A stretch of 24,322 nucleotides of DNA from a virus: the IMG/VR virus record IMGVR_UViG_3300020214_000120, positions 1-24,322 of that record. One strand, 5' to 3'. Of this stretch, positions 6,812-14,141 are shown piece after piece. The notes beneath the pieces are model-generated. The model saw only the letters and a program-made list of their open reading frames with translations. It was not told where the DNA came from and ran no database searches. Positions within the stretch are counted from its first letter, which is position 1; every line of letters begins with the position of its first letter. Position numbers and translations under genes: made by a program.

Positions 6812-7669
6812 CTATTTCTTTTCGACCGCTTTATAGTCTTTTTGGTCTTTCAAATCTCTGACCAGCGCGTTGAATAGACTCGAGGCTGTCCACGTGGCCT
6901 TGTTCCCAGCTGTTTTGAGGAGGATGTCCCGCACATTGCTTTCCCCGCCGTATTGGGCGGAGAGCCTGTTCAGACTTGCTATGTACTCGCCCACAGATTC
7001 ACCCTCTTCAAGTGCGAATCCATTCTTGAGGGACTTGAAGAATTTTTCTATCACCCTGTGTGCGTTGCCTGGCCCCTGCGGCTCCCCCGGCTTGCCGGTT
7101 ACCCCTTGTTTCTTGTCCCTGTAAGTGAACTTTGGCAGGGTGAGGAACCTCTCGAGCGTGTCGCTCGACTCCGTGCACGACATGCTCACCTGGGCGGAGA
7201 CCGTCTGCCCGAGCTCGTTGACCCGGGTCACCTGGACGGACATCGACTGTATCTTCCACGAGGCGACGGACCCGCCCATCATCTGGTGGACGTTGATGAA
7301 TATGACCGAGTTGTCCTCGGCCGCGAAGTTCTGGAGGTTGGCCAGTTCGTCATCGACGGGGTTGCGCACGCCGTCGAGGTGCTTGGCCACGAGGAAGTCG
7401 AACGACACCTTCTGCAGCGAGCCGGCCGTCGGCTGCAGGATCGGCAGCTGCAGTGGTCGCGCGAGCTCGTCAAATTGCACCGCACCCACGTCGTGCGAGA
7501 AGTTGTTGAGGCCGAACGGGAACTCAAACTCCAGGTCGCCGGCCACCTGCACCATCCTCGGGAGGTTGGCGACGCCACTGTTCGGCGACGTCGTGGGCGG
7601 GATGGCGTTCCTCTCCACGACGACCTTCGTCGTCGCCGTGAATCTTTCCTTACGTCCTATGAGCGCCAT
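6812..7669 (-). CDS. Contractile-injection-system tube/XkdP-like tail protein
   Basis: This is a 285-residue protein whose ATG at 7669 directly follows the tape measure stop (TAAATG), so the two are coupled. Residues about 1-175 resemble the CIS-tube domain found in XkdP-like and afp-type proteins: LEFEFPFGLNNFSHDVGAVQ, then RPLQLPILQPTAGSLQKVSF and NSVIFINVHQMM and VQVTRVNELGQTVSAQVSMS. In relatives a LysM domain follows and helps bind the baseplate or cell wall. Here the C-terminal 100 residues are helical (VIEKFFKSLKNGFALEEGES, LNRLSAQYGGE) and carry no LysM pattern. Its place between tape measure and hub fits a tube initiator that joins the hub to the first tube ring. The assignment is moderately confident. 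Confidence 0.7.
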   Translation of the reverse strand: MALIGRKERFTATTKVVVERNAIPPTTSPNSGVANLPRMVQVAGDLEFEFPFGLNNFSHDVGAVQFDELARPLQLPILQPTAGSLQKVSFDFLVAKHLDGVRNPVDDELANLQNFAAEDNSVIFINVHQMMGGSVASWKIQSMSVQVTRVNELGQTVSAQVSMSCTESSDTLERFLTLPKFTYRDKKQGVTGKPGEPQGPGNAHRVIEKFFKSLKNGFALEEGESVGEYIASLNRLSAQYGGESNVRDILLKTAGNKATWTASSLFNALVRDLKDQKDYKAVEKK

Positions 7670-10600
7670 TTAGGTTCTCTCCCTGTAGGCGCGTTGCTGC
7701 TGCTCGAGCGCGGCCACGACCTGACGGGCGATGGCGGTCTCCGACTGGCCCGGTGCCCCGTAGACGTTCAGGGTGACGTTCTGGTTCATGGTCCCGGCCG
7801 TCCCGGCGACGAGGCTTGACCGCGGGGTTCTGGTGTTGCCGATCGGCGGGACGACGTGCAGGTGCCTGCTGCCGGCCCAGCCGTGGAACTCGGCGAAGCC
7901 CCCGGCGTTCGAGATCATCTTCTGGTACTGGCCGAGGTTGTCCCCGGTCAGGTCGTAGGCCCTCCCGGCGGCGTGGTCGGAGCTCATGGACCAGAGGTTG
8001 TCGAAGCGGAGCGCACTGGTGACGGTCCGCTTCCCCGTCAGCAAAGAGTTGAACTTTGCGTGGGCCGCCATCGTCCCCCTGAGCGCCCTGGAAGTCGGGG
8101 TGTCCCCGACCCGACCCCTGCGAGGGGATCTGGTGTCGCCCTCCACCAGTTTCAGCGTGTTTCCCGTTGCCTGCCACGTGTAGTTCTTCATGTCGCCCCA
8201 CCACTTCGGGGCTTCGCCCTCCCAGATTTCTGGCTTGTTGTCGAAGGCCGTCGTGATCGCGTTGCCTATTTCCTCGGCAAATTTCTTCGCATTTTGGTTC
8301 CACACGAGTCCGACGTCTCCCGCTACCTCGTAGACCTTGGAGGTCTCCGTGGCGAAAATCCCTTCGTCCAGCCGATCGGCACCAACACCAAGACCGGTCG
8401 GCTTCATAATTGCGGCTACCAGCGCCTTTCCGGCTGGGCCGACCTTCGACAGCTTGTCCAGATTGAGATTTCCGCCCTTGTCCAGTAATTGGCCCGTGCT
8501 GATGAAATTGAGGAGGTTCGTCTTCTCCTGGTCGCCAAATTTTTCGTCCCCGAAGATTTGGGTGATGATGCCCTTGAGCCTGTCGGCCGCTCCGAGGTTC
8601 TTGAACACGAACCCTTGCTCGGCCATGCCCCCCAAAATCTGTTGCATGCCGAGGCCCGAGATTTGCGATAGTTGCGTTTCGTACGCCGTTTGGGCCTCTG
8701 CCTGACCCTCGTTGGCGAACGAACCGAGCAGACCCGCGTCCATCTTTCCGAAAGCTCCCAGATTTCCCTGAGCGAAATCTCTGGTCGCCGAGAGAACGGC
8801 GAACAGGTTGTCGGGGTTGTCCGCCTGCGTGCTGGAGACGAGCAGCCTGGCGTAATCCCTGAAGTCGTCCATCGTGGCCGTTCCGCCCAGGCCCATCAGC
8901 CTCTCCTTGCTGGCAGTGAACGCCTGAACTTCCGCTCGCCTCTTGATCGATTCGTCGAACACGTTCAGCGACGCCGTGCCGATGTCCCTGATCGCCACTT
9001 TCATCTCGTCGACGGTCTTGCGAGTGACGAGGCCCAGCGCCCCGATCTGCTCGGTGAGCGATTTCGTCGGGTCGCCCAGGTCCACGTCCATCTTGGACCC
9101 GAGCGCCATGATCTCCTGCTCGGTCTTCCCGGTCATCTTGGCAAGGTGCCGGACCACGAAATTGCCGCGCTTCATCATGATGTCTGCGACCTCAAACCTG
9201 CCGAGACCCTCCTCGGGGAGGAACAGCTCGCCCCTTGCGCTTTTGCCCCTCGTCCCGCCCTCCGTGCCGCGCGCAAAGAAGTCCTCGGCCCTTCGTATCC
9301 TGGTGTTGGCGACTCTTTCGCCCGCTTCGTTGATCCTGAATCCGAGATTTTCTTCCTGGAACCCCGCCACCATGGCGTCAAAACTTTTCATCGCCTTGGT
9401 GTCGCCACCTTCCGCCTGCTTGAGGTACTCCTTCATCTTTTTGTATTCCGACTTCTTCATCACGCCGGTGTTCCTCATTCCCTTGAGGATCGTGGATCTG
9501 CTGGCGTTGAGGGCCATGTCCATTGCGAGAAGTTCGGAAGGCAGCGTTGACGTCGGCATATTCGCAATTTCTCGGTTGCCCGCGACTAGGGTTCCAATGC
9601 CCATTTCGGAGATCATCTTCTGCTGCTTGTCGATCTGGCTGATCCCTCTCTGGAAGCTGCTCCCCCCCGTGGCCTGGACCAACCTGCCCGTTTTCGGGTC
9701 GACCCTCGCGCCGACCATGGCCGCGACGATCTGACCGCTCATTCTTTCGCCGATGCCGGCACCGATCTTTTTGGCCTCCCTCTCGCGGTTGCCCTGCGCC
9801 CTGAAGTAGCCGACGATGCCGCCGATCAGCGCCGAGCCCCCGATGATCGCGGCCTTGGCGACCGGACCAGAAAGTCCAAAGACGGGGCCGAGCGTGTCGG
9901 AGATCGTCTTTCCGACGGCGGCGCCGGCGAGCGCCCCGCCCATCATGGACTTGCCCGTGCTTGTCGATTTCATCAGCGTCAGACCGGCGGCGATTCCCAT
10001 TCCTCGGGCCCCGAACATCGCCCCGATTCCGAGGGCGTTGTTGGCGGCCGACCGCATGTCCTTGTCGCCGATCTTTTCCGTCACCCCCGTGGAAAGGAGC
10101 ATGCCGCCCATCAACCCCATCATCGGGTTGAACGTTTTGCGCATGCTCGCCTGGGCGCTCTCGCCCAAGCCCTTGAACATGGCGCCGGTGCGACCCTTGA
10201 ACTGCTGCCTCGCGAACGCCCGTTCCGCCGCCCTCTTGGATTTGCCGCCGTCGTCCCTAATTTTGCCAGTTTCCTTGTCGACCCACTTTCCCGCGCCCTG
10301 CCTGTCCTTCTCCAACATCTCGTTGAACGCCGTCAACCTCGCCGTCTGCAGCGCGGTGGCTTGAAAGGGAGCCAAATCTCCCAACCCCATCCCAGCGGCG
10401 CCAGCGGCTAGTCGCGCCTGTTCCAAATCGGCCCCCATCCTCTTGCCGCTGAGGGTCTTGAAAATGCTCTCCCTCGTGACGGGACCCGTGCTCACGCCGT
10501 CGAAGGACCCCTGTATGGTGCCGCCACGCAAGAACTCCCTGAGGGTGCCCTTCCCGTACATGAGGTCCCTCTGGGCGTTCCGCATTTTCATGTGCTGCTC

Positions 10601-12877
10601 GACGACGGGGGCCTGTGCCGCCGCAATCAACTTGGCTTGCTTGTCCGCGGGGAGCATCATGAACGCCGCCGGACCGGCGGCGCCACCACGGCCGACGTAG
10701 GTGTTTCTGACATTTTGTTCGGCTGCTGCCAAATTGTTCCTCAGATTCACCGAGTTGAGGTCGCCACGATCTATAGCGTTGAATGCCTTATCGCCTAACA
10801 TGTAGGCTCGGTACGCCCCCAGGTCGGCGAAACCGGTCCTCTCAAAGCCGTTGCTCGCGAACGCCCGCACGTTTTTCCCGAGACCCATCATCTCCGCACC
10901 CTTGACCAAGGTTCTGTCGTAAACGAAAGTACCCGGGTCGTGGTACGACCTTCCCGCATCCTTCATGTTCTGGACATAGGCCACGTTGGCCGCGACCTCG
11001 GCTGGGGTCAGCCTCATGGTGGCGGCGTTACCCGTGTACCTTGACCTCGAGAACATAGCCGGGATGCCGCCGAACATGCTCCGGGGGGAATTACGCGCCC
11101 CGTAGACCGATGCCTGGTTCGTCAGGTCCTTGACCGTTCCGCCGCCGCCGCCCCTGCGCATCCTGTAGGCCGTCCTGCTTCCCTTGAACCCGCCGAACAT
11201 CAGGCCGAGGGTGAAGAGCGTGCCGATGCCCGGTCCGAGACCGCCTCCGACCGTTCCGCTGGGTCCGCCTCCGGATCCGCCCATGCCGAGGAACCCCCCA
11301 CCGCCCCCCAGTTTGAACGTTCCGATCCCCCTCACGAGTGACGCCATCCCGTTGATCAGTTTGGTGAGGATGTTCACGATCGAGGTGAGCACGGGCAGGG
11401 CCTCGGTGAAGGCGACCTTGAGCGCGGCGAACCAGTCGCCTATGGCGAAGATCAGCCTCTCGAGGGCGCTCCCCCAGGCCTTGAACTGCTCCTCGTTGTC
11501 CTCGGCGAGGTAGCCGAGCTGCTCGGCGTTCCTGCCGAAGATCCTGAATATGGCGAGCAGCGGACCCTTGAATGTCTCGGTGATTATCCGCGACCCCTCG
11601 CGGAACTTCTCAAGGGAGTTCTTGAACTGGTTGAACGACTTCATGAACGAGGCCGACGTCCTCTTGAACCACTGCGACGCTCCGAACAGCATCGGCAGGT
11701 ACTTCCTGACGAGGGTGACGGAGAATTTCTCGAGCGCGTTGCCTATCGTCGTGATCGCCGGGAACAGCTTGTTCTTCCCGAAGAAGGTGAACTCCGGCGC
11801 CAGTCTCGCGAACATGTTGCGCACGTTCTTGAACAGCCCGTCCAGCACCCTTCGCGCGTCGTTGAGGAACTGTTCTCCGAAGTCGGCCATGTCCGTCGCG
11901 AGGGCGACGGTTATCTGCTTGAACTGCGCGACGAGTGTCCCCTTCATCGACCCGAACTCGCCGCTGACGCCCGCCTGCTGGGCGAGCTTGCCGCTCGCCA
12001 TGGACGCCATGATGCTCGCCGCGTCCTTGCCCTTCGACTTCTTTATCGCCTCCGCGAACTCCTTGCTGACCCCCGACGCGGCCGTGCTCGCCTTGCCGGT
12101 GACCTTGCCCTCCTTCTGCAGTATCGCGACGAAGTTCGCCATCGCCTGGAACGACTTGGCCTGGTCCTGCGACCTGGCGGTGAAGTCCATGGCGCCGGAC
12201 AGCGCCTTGGTCTGCGCCCCGGTGACCCTGCCCTGCTGGGACATCGCCTTGTACGCCTGCGTCAGGTTCATGACGCCCATCGTCGCGAGGTTGGTGTCGG
12301 TGTACAGCCCCCTCATCGCGGCCGCCGCCGCCCCGGTCGCCGAGCCGTAGACGTTGGCGCCCTTGTACTGCCATGCCGAAGCCGCGGCGTTGAACTCCCT
12401 GAACGCCGCCACCGCAGTCGTCGCGGCCACGGCCACCGTGGCCAGCGCGGCTCCGACGGCTCCGAGGGCGAGGTTGTACCCCTTGGCCACTATCTTGCCG
12501 GCCTTGAACAACAGGTTGACCGACGCGAGCGTCGCCGCCGTTATCACGAACTCGGCGGCGAGGGCGATCAATTGGAAGAAGAGCAGTCTCGCCGCCTTCT
12601 TGAAAAAACCCATCACCCTCGCGCCCGCGGTAAGGTTCTTCTGGAGTCTCTTGCCGGAGTTGTCCAGCGCCGAGAATCTCTTCCTCATCGCGGCCATCGG
12701 CTCGTCGGCTTCCCTGGCCGTCCTCGACATCCGCCTCGTCGATTCCCTGAACCTGTCGCCGGATTCGCTCGCGCGATCGGCCGCCTCGGAGAACGCCTGT
12801 ATCTCGGCGAGGACCTGCGCCATGTCGCGGCGGTTCGCCTCGAAATCTATGCGTATTGTGACTATTTCGTCGGGCAA
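7670..12877 (-). CDS. Tail tape measure protein with C-terminal peptidase-like domain
   Basis: This is the largest gene, 1735 residues. The start is TTG at 12877 with GGGAG six to seven bases upstream. The protein has a coiled N-terminus (VLAEIQAFSEAADRASESGD), hydrophobic stretches around residues 95-160 and a glycine-rich block near 515-560. A glycine-zipper membrane-type segment lies near 960-1040 (AAIIGGSALIGGIVGYF), and long helices fill the rest. Length, alanine/glycine content and position between chaperone and baseplate genes identify the tape measure, which sets tail length and enters the envelope at infection. Near the end, residues 1633-1642 (SDHAAGRAYD) and 1671-1674 (RHLH) give the His/Asp and His-x-His pattern of M15/ARB_07466-like peptidoglycan peptidases. 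A usual tape measure tail (NVTLNVYGAPGQSETAIARQ) follows. The peptidase activity is inferred. Confidence 0.9.
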   Translation of the reverse strand: MPDEIVTIRIDFEANRRDMAQVLAEIQAFSEAADRASESGDRFRESTRRMSRTAREADEPMAAMRKRFSALDNSGKRLQKNLTAGARVMGFFKKAARLLFFQLIALAAEFVITAATLASVNLLFKAGKIVAKGYNLALGAVGAALATVAVAATTAVAAFREFNAAASAWQYKGANVYGSATGAAAAAMRGLYTDTNLATMGVMNLTQAYKAMSQQGRVTGAQTKALSGAMDFTARSQDQAKSFQAMANFVAILQKEGKVTGKASTAASGVSKEFAEAIKKSKGKDAASIMASMASGKLAQQAGVSGEFGSMKGTLVAQFKQITVALATDMADFGEQFLNDARRVLDGLFKNVRNMFARLAPEFTFFGKNKLFPAITTIGNALEKFSVTLVRKYLPMLFGASQWFKRTSASFMKSFNQFKNSLEKFREGSRIITETFKGPLLAIFRIFGRNAEQLGYLAEDNEEQFKAWGSALERLIFAIGDWFAALKVAFTEALPVLTSIVNILTKLINGMASLVRGIGTFKLGGGGGFLGMGGSGGGPSGTVGGGLGPGIGTLFTLGLMFGGFKGSRTAYRMRRGGGGGTVKDLTNQASVYGARNSPRSMFGGIPAMFSRSRYTGNAATMRLTPAEVAANVAYVQNMKDAGRSYHDPGTFVYDRTLVKGAEMMGLGKNVRAFASNGFERTGFADLGAYRAYMLGDKAFNAIDRGDLNSVNLRNNLAAAEQNVRNTYVGRGGAAGPAAFMMLPADKQAKLIAAAQAPVVEQHMKMRNAQRDLMYGKGTLREFLRGGTIQGSFDGVSTGPVTRESIFKTLSGKRMGADLEQARLAAGAAGMGLGDLAPFQATALQTARLTAFNEMLEKDRQGAGKWVDKETGKIRDDGGKSKRAAERAFARQQFKGRTGAMFKGLGESAQASMRKTFNPMMGLMGGMLLSTGVTEKIGDKDMRSAANNALGIGAMFGARGMGIAAGLTLMKSTSTGKSMMGGALAGAAVGKTISDTLGPVFGLSGPVAKAAIIGGSALIGGIVGYFRAQGNREREAKKIGAGIGERMSGQIVAAMVGARVDPKTGRLVQATGGSSFQRGISQIDKQQKMISEMGIGTLVAGNREIANMPTSTLPSELLAMDMALNASRSTILKGMRNTGVMKKSEYKKMKEYLKQAEGGDTKAMKSFDAMVAGFQEENLGFRINEAGERVANTRIRRAEDFFARGTEGGTRGKSARGELFLPEEGLGRFEVADIMMKRGNFVVRHLAKMTGKTEQEIMALGSKMDVDLGDPTKSLTEQIGALGLVTRKTVDEMKVAIRDIGTASLNVFDESIKRRAEVQAFTASKERLMGLGGTATMDDFRDYARLLVSSTQADNPDNLFAVLSATRDFAQGNLGAFGKMDAGLLGSFANEGQAEAQTAYETQLSQISGLGMQQILGGMAEQGFVFKNLGAADRLKGIITQIFGDEKFGDQEKTNLLNFISTGQLLDKGGNLNLDKLSKVGPAGKALVAAIMKPTGLGVGADRLDEGIFATETSKVYEVAGDVGLVWNQNAKKFAEEIGNAITTAFDNKPEIWEGEAPKWWGDMKNYTWQATGNTLKLVEGDTRSPRRGRVGDTPTSRALRGTMAAHAKFNSLLTGKRTVTSALRFDNLWSMSSDHAAGRAYDLTGDNLGQYQKMISNAGGFAEFHGWAGSRHLHVVPPIGNTRTPRSSLVAGTAGTMNQNVTLNVYGAPGQSETAIARQVVAALEQQQRAYRERT
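7800..8080 (-). other. M15/ARB_07466-like peptidase domain in the tape measure
   Basis: Approximate domain limits are residues 1600-1692 of the tape measure protein. Visible candidate zinc ligands are H1635 and D1642 in SDHAAGRAYD, and H1672/H1674 in SRHLHVVPP; E1663 in GGFAEFHGW is a candidate catalytic acid. The spacing 'S-x-H-x-x-G-x-A-x-D ... H-x-H' is the family signature. Such domains in tape measures are thought to open the peptidoglycan locally during DNA entry. The limits are by eye. Confidence 0.72.
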
Positions 12878-12907
12878 GATCGGCTCCCAGCAATCGGGCT
12901 TCCCGGA

Positions 12908-13584
12908 CTAGCCAGAGTTATCCGCTTCTTTTCGTTCCCTCTCGCGGTCCGCAGATATAACTTTAGCACAGGCGTATCTGACCAGCCACTCGTGCAGCGA
13001 GGAGTCAAGCAACCTGACGGGGTCCGTACCCCATAGCTCCCCTAATCGAGCGGCGGCTACGACGCGGTTGTCTTCCGACAACTCCTCGATTAGTTCTTCG
13101 TAGGGTTTTCCGTTGACTCAGCCTGGATCGTGTCGCCGAAACCGCAGGCGTCGATTATCGCCAGCGCGGCGGCCTCGACGTGCGCGTCGATGCCGAAGAA
13201 TTTCTGCACGCAGTCCGGGATCGCCTTGTCGGTGCCCGTCATCTCCAGGATCGGCTTGGATGCGAACCCGACCGGCCACGAGTCGTCGAGGACCTCCTCG
13301 CCCTGCAGGAAGACGCCCTTGGTCGAGTGGGCGACGACGGTGCAGGCGAACTTGGTCGCGTCGAGACCCTTCTGTGTCTCGCTGCCGCACTGCTTCTGCC
13401 AGTTGCGGATCTGGGCTTGCGTGAGGTTCGGGCTGACGAGCAGCTTGACGCCGGGTCGCTCGGGGACCTCGATGTACACCCTCGGTCTCTCCACCTTCTT
13501 GGCAATGACGGCCTTCAGCTGGTCGAGCAGGGTTGGTTCTTGAGCGTTTGTTGGTTGCATGTTTGCTGGTGTGATTTCGTCCAT
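12908..13584 (-). CDS. Tail assembly chaperone, long frameshifted form (gpGT-like, 225 aa)
   Basis: This is the product expected when ribosomes slip back one base at AAACCCT (13102-13108). The first 161 residues are shared with the short chaperone, and the last 64 come from the -1 frame. They begin YEELIEELSEDNRVVAAARL, continue GELWGTDPVRLLDSSLHEWL and VRYACAKVISADRERE, and end at TAG (12908-12910). The -1 frame is closed upstream by a TGA about 20 bases before the slip site and has no start codon of its own with a ribosome site, so it can only be read by slipping. In lambda and most long-tailed phages the equivalent gpG/gpGT pair guides tube polymerisation around the tape measure. The coding character of the extension (helical, charged, GC-rich third positions) supports its reality. 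Confidence 0.78.
13090..13584 (-). CDS. Tail assembly chaperone, short form (gpG-like, 164 aa)
   Basis: ATG at 13584 gives a 164-residue protein ending with TAA at 13090. It contains VYIEVPERPGVKLLVSPNLT, then QIRNWQKQCGSETQKGLDAT and a long middle with EMTGTDKAIPDCVQKFFGI, ending in a polar tail (QAESTENPTKN). A small alpha/beta protein between tube and tape measure, with a slippery sequence just before its stop, is the standard setting for the tail assembly chaperone. It is not expected in the finished particle. The ribosome site is weak (AGG about nine to ten bases upstream), so the amount made may be kept below that of the tube. The identification comes mostly from position, the frameshift signal and general composition. 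Confidence 0.82.
   Translation of the reverse strand: MDEITPANMQPTNAQEPTLLDQLKAVIAKKVERPRVYIEVPERPGVKLLVSPNLTQAQIRNWQKQCGSETQKGLDATKFACTVVAHSTKGVFLQGEEVLDDSWPVGFASKPILEMTGTDKAIPDCVQKFFGIDAHVEAAALAIIDACGFGDTIQAESTENPTKN
13102..13108 (-). other. Programmed -1 frameshift site AAACCCT
   Basis: On the minus strand the frame-0 codons are GAA-AAC-CCT, so the heptamer reads A-AAC-CCT, the exact X-XXY-YYZ form. After a one-base slip the two tRNAs would sit on AAA and CCC. The frame-0 stop (TAA) follows three codons later, and the last -1 frame stop (TGA) lies a few codons before, leaving a window of about nine codons in which the slip must happen; AAACCCT is the only heptamer of this form in it. Confidence 0.8.
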
Positions 13585-13624
13585 GTTGGAAACCTAGCAC
13601 ATCGGATCCGTTGGCGGCGCAACC

Positions 13625-13642
13625 CCCCGACGATTTACGGGG
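13625..13642 (-). other. Small stem-loop between tail tube and chaperone
   Basis: CCCCG and CGGGG form a five-base-pair stem with an eight-base loop in the 95-base gap between the tube stop and the chaperone start. No T-run follows, so it is not a standard intrinsic terminator. It could slow or process the transcript between the abundant tube and the scarce chaperone/tape measure messages; this is inference. Confidence 0.4.
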
Positions 13643-13651
13643 CTGCTTTAT
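13643..13651 (-). promoter_or_regulatory. ATAAAGCAG element upstream of the chaperone gene
   Basis: The nine bases ATAAAGCAG (minus strand) end 58 bases before the chaperone ATG. The same nine bases end 52 bases before the sheath ATG. The local context GATAATAAAGCAG is AT-rich against a GC-rich background and could be a -10 element of a late promoter. The role is unproven. Confidence 0.35.
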
Positions 13652-13679
13652 TATCTAGGGTAATTGGACTGCGGAACGC

Positions 13680-14126
13680 CTACGCCTGGATGTTCAGCGG
13701 AACGGGTCCGCCCTGGATGGAGAAGGTCATGGCGTAGGTGGCCGGTGCCCCCGACGACGCGTCGCCGTCCGGCTCGGTGAGCCCGACGAGAAGGGCGTTG
13801 TTGTACTGCCTGTCGGCCTTCTGATCCTCGATGTCGCAGTTGACCTTGTGGATGTAGATGTTGTAGAAGATCCTGCCTATGTGCTGGCGGGCGACGTTCA
13901 GGTGCACCCTGTCCGCGTCGTCGTAGTGCCTGGTCAGCGTGATGTCCCCGACCTCGGATGGGGCGCAGAGGAGTTCCGGGAACTTGCCCCCGCCCACGTA
14001 GATCTTCTCCACGGCGGCCGTGATCTCCCCGCCGGACACCTGGGCAAAGAAGTTCTGGAAGGCGGGGGCGATCGCTCCGACCGGCTCAAGCTTCGCCAGT
14101 ATCTGTCGCTGCGTGTATTTTGCCAT
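13680..14126 (-). CDS. Tail tube protein
   Basis: This is a 148-residue protein with ATG at 14126 and an ideal GGAGG eight bases upstream. It opens FQNFFAQVSGGEITAAVEKI, with YVGGGKFPELLCAPSEVGDI then TLTRHYDDADRVHLNVARQH, a pattern ('G-G-x-F-P-E-x-x-x-x-x-x-x-x-D-I-T-L-x-R') found in gp19/T4-type tube proteins. The middle and end are beta-rich (ATYAMTFSIQGGPVPLNIQA). Hexamers of this protein stack into the inner tube through which DNA and tape measure pass. It follows the sheath gene after 15 bases, the usual sheath-tube pair. The tube proteins of contractile tails are about this size. The strong ribosome site fits a protein made in many copies. Confidence 0.88.
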   Translation of the reverse strand: MAKYTQRQILAKLEPVGAIAPAFQNFFAQVSGGEITAAVEKIYVGGGKFPELLCAPSEVGDITLTRHYDDADRVHLNVARQHIGRIFYNIYIHKVNCDIEDQKADRQYNNALLVGLTEPDGDASSGAPATYAMTFSIQGGPVPLNIQA

Positions 14127-14141
14127 GGTTTAGTCCTCCGA

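Noticed and set aside
11610-12893. 427-residue second minus-strand frame over the tape measure start
   Set aside because: Gly/Arg/Asp-rich out-of-frame reading of the tape measure gene; no domain and no ribosome site.
13105-13111. GGAAAAC as the slippery sequence of the chaperone
   Set aside because: In frame 0 it reads G-GAA-AAC, which does not have the X-XXY-YYZ form; AAACCCT three bases further on does.
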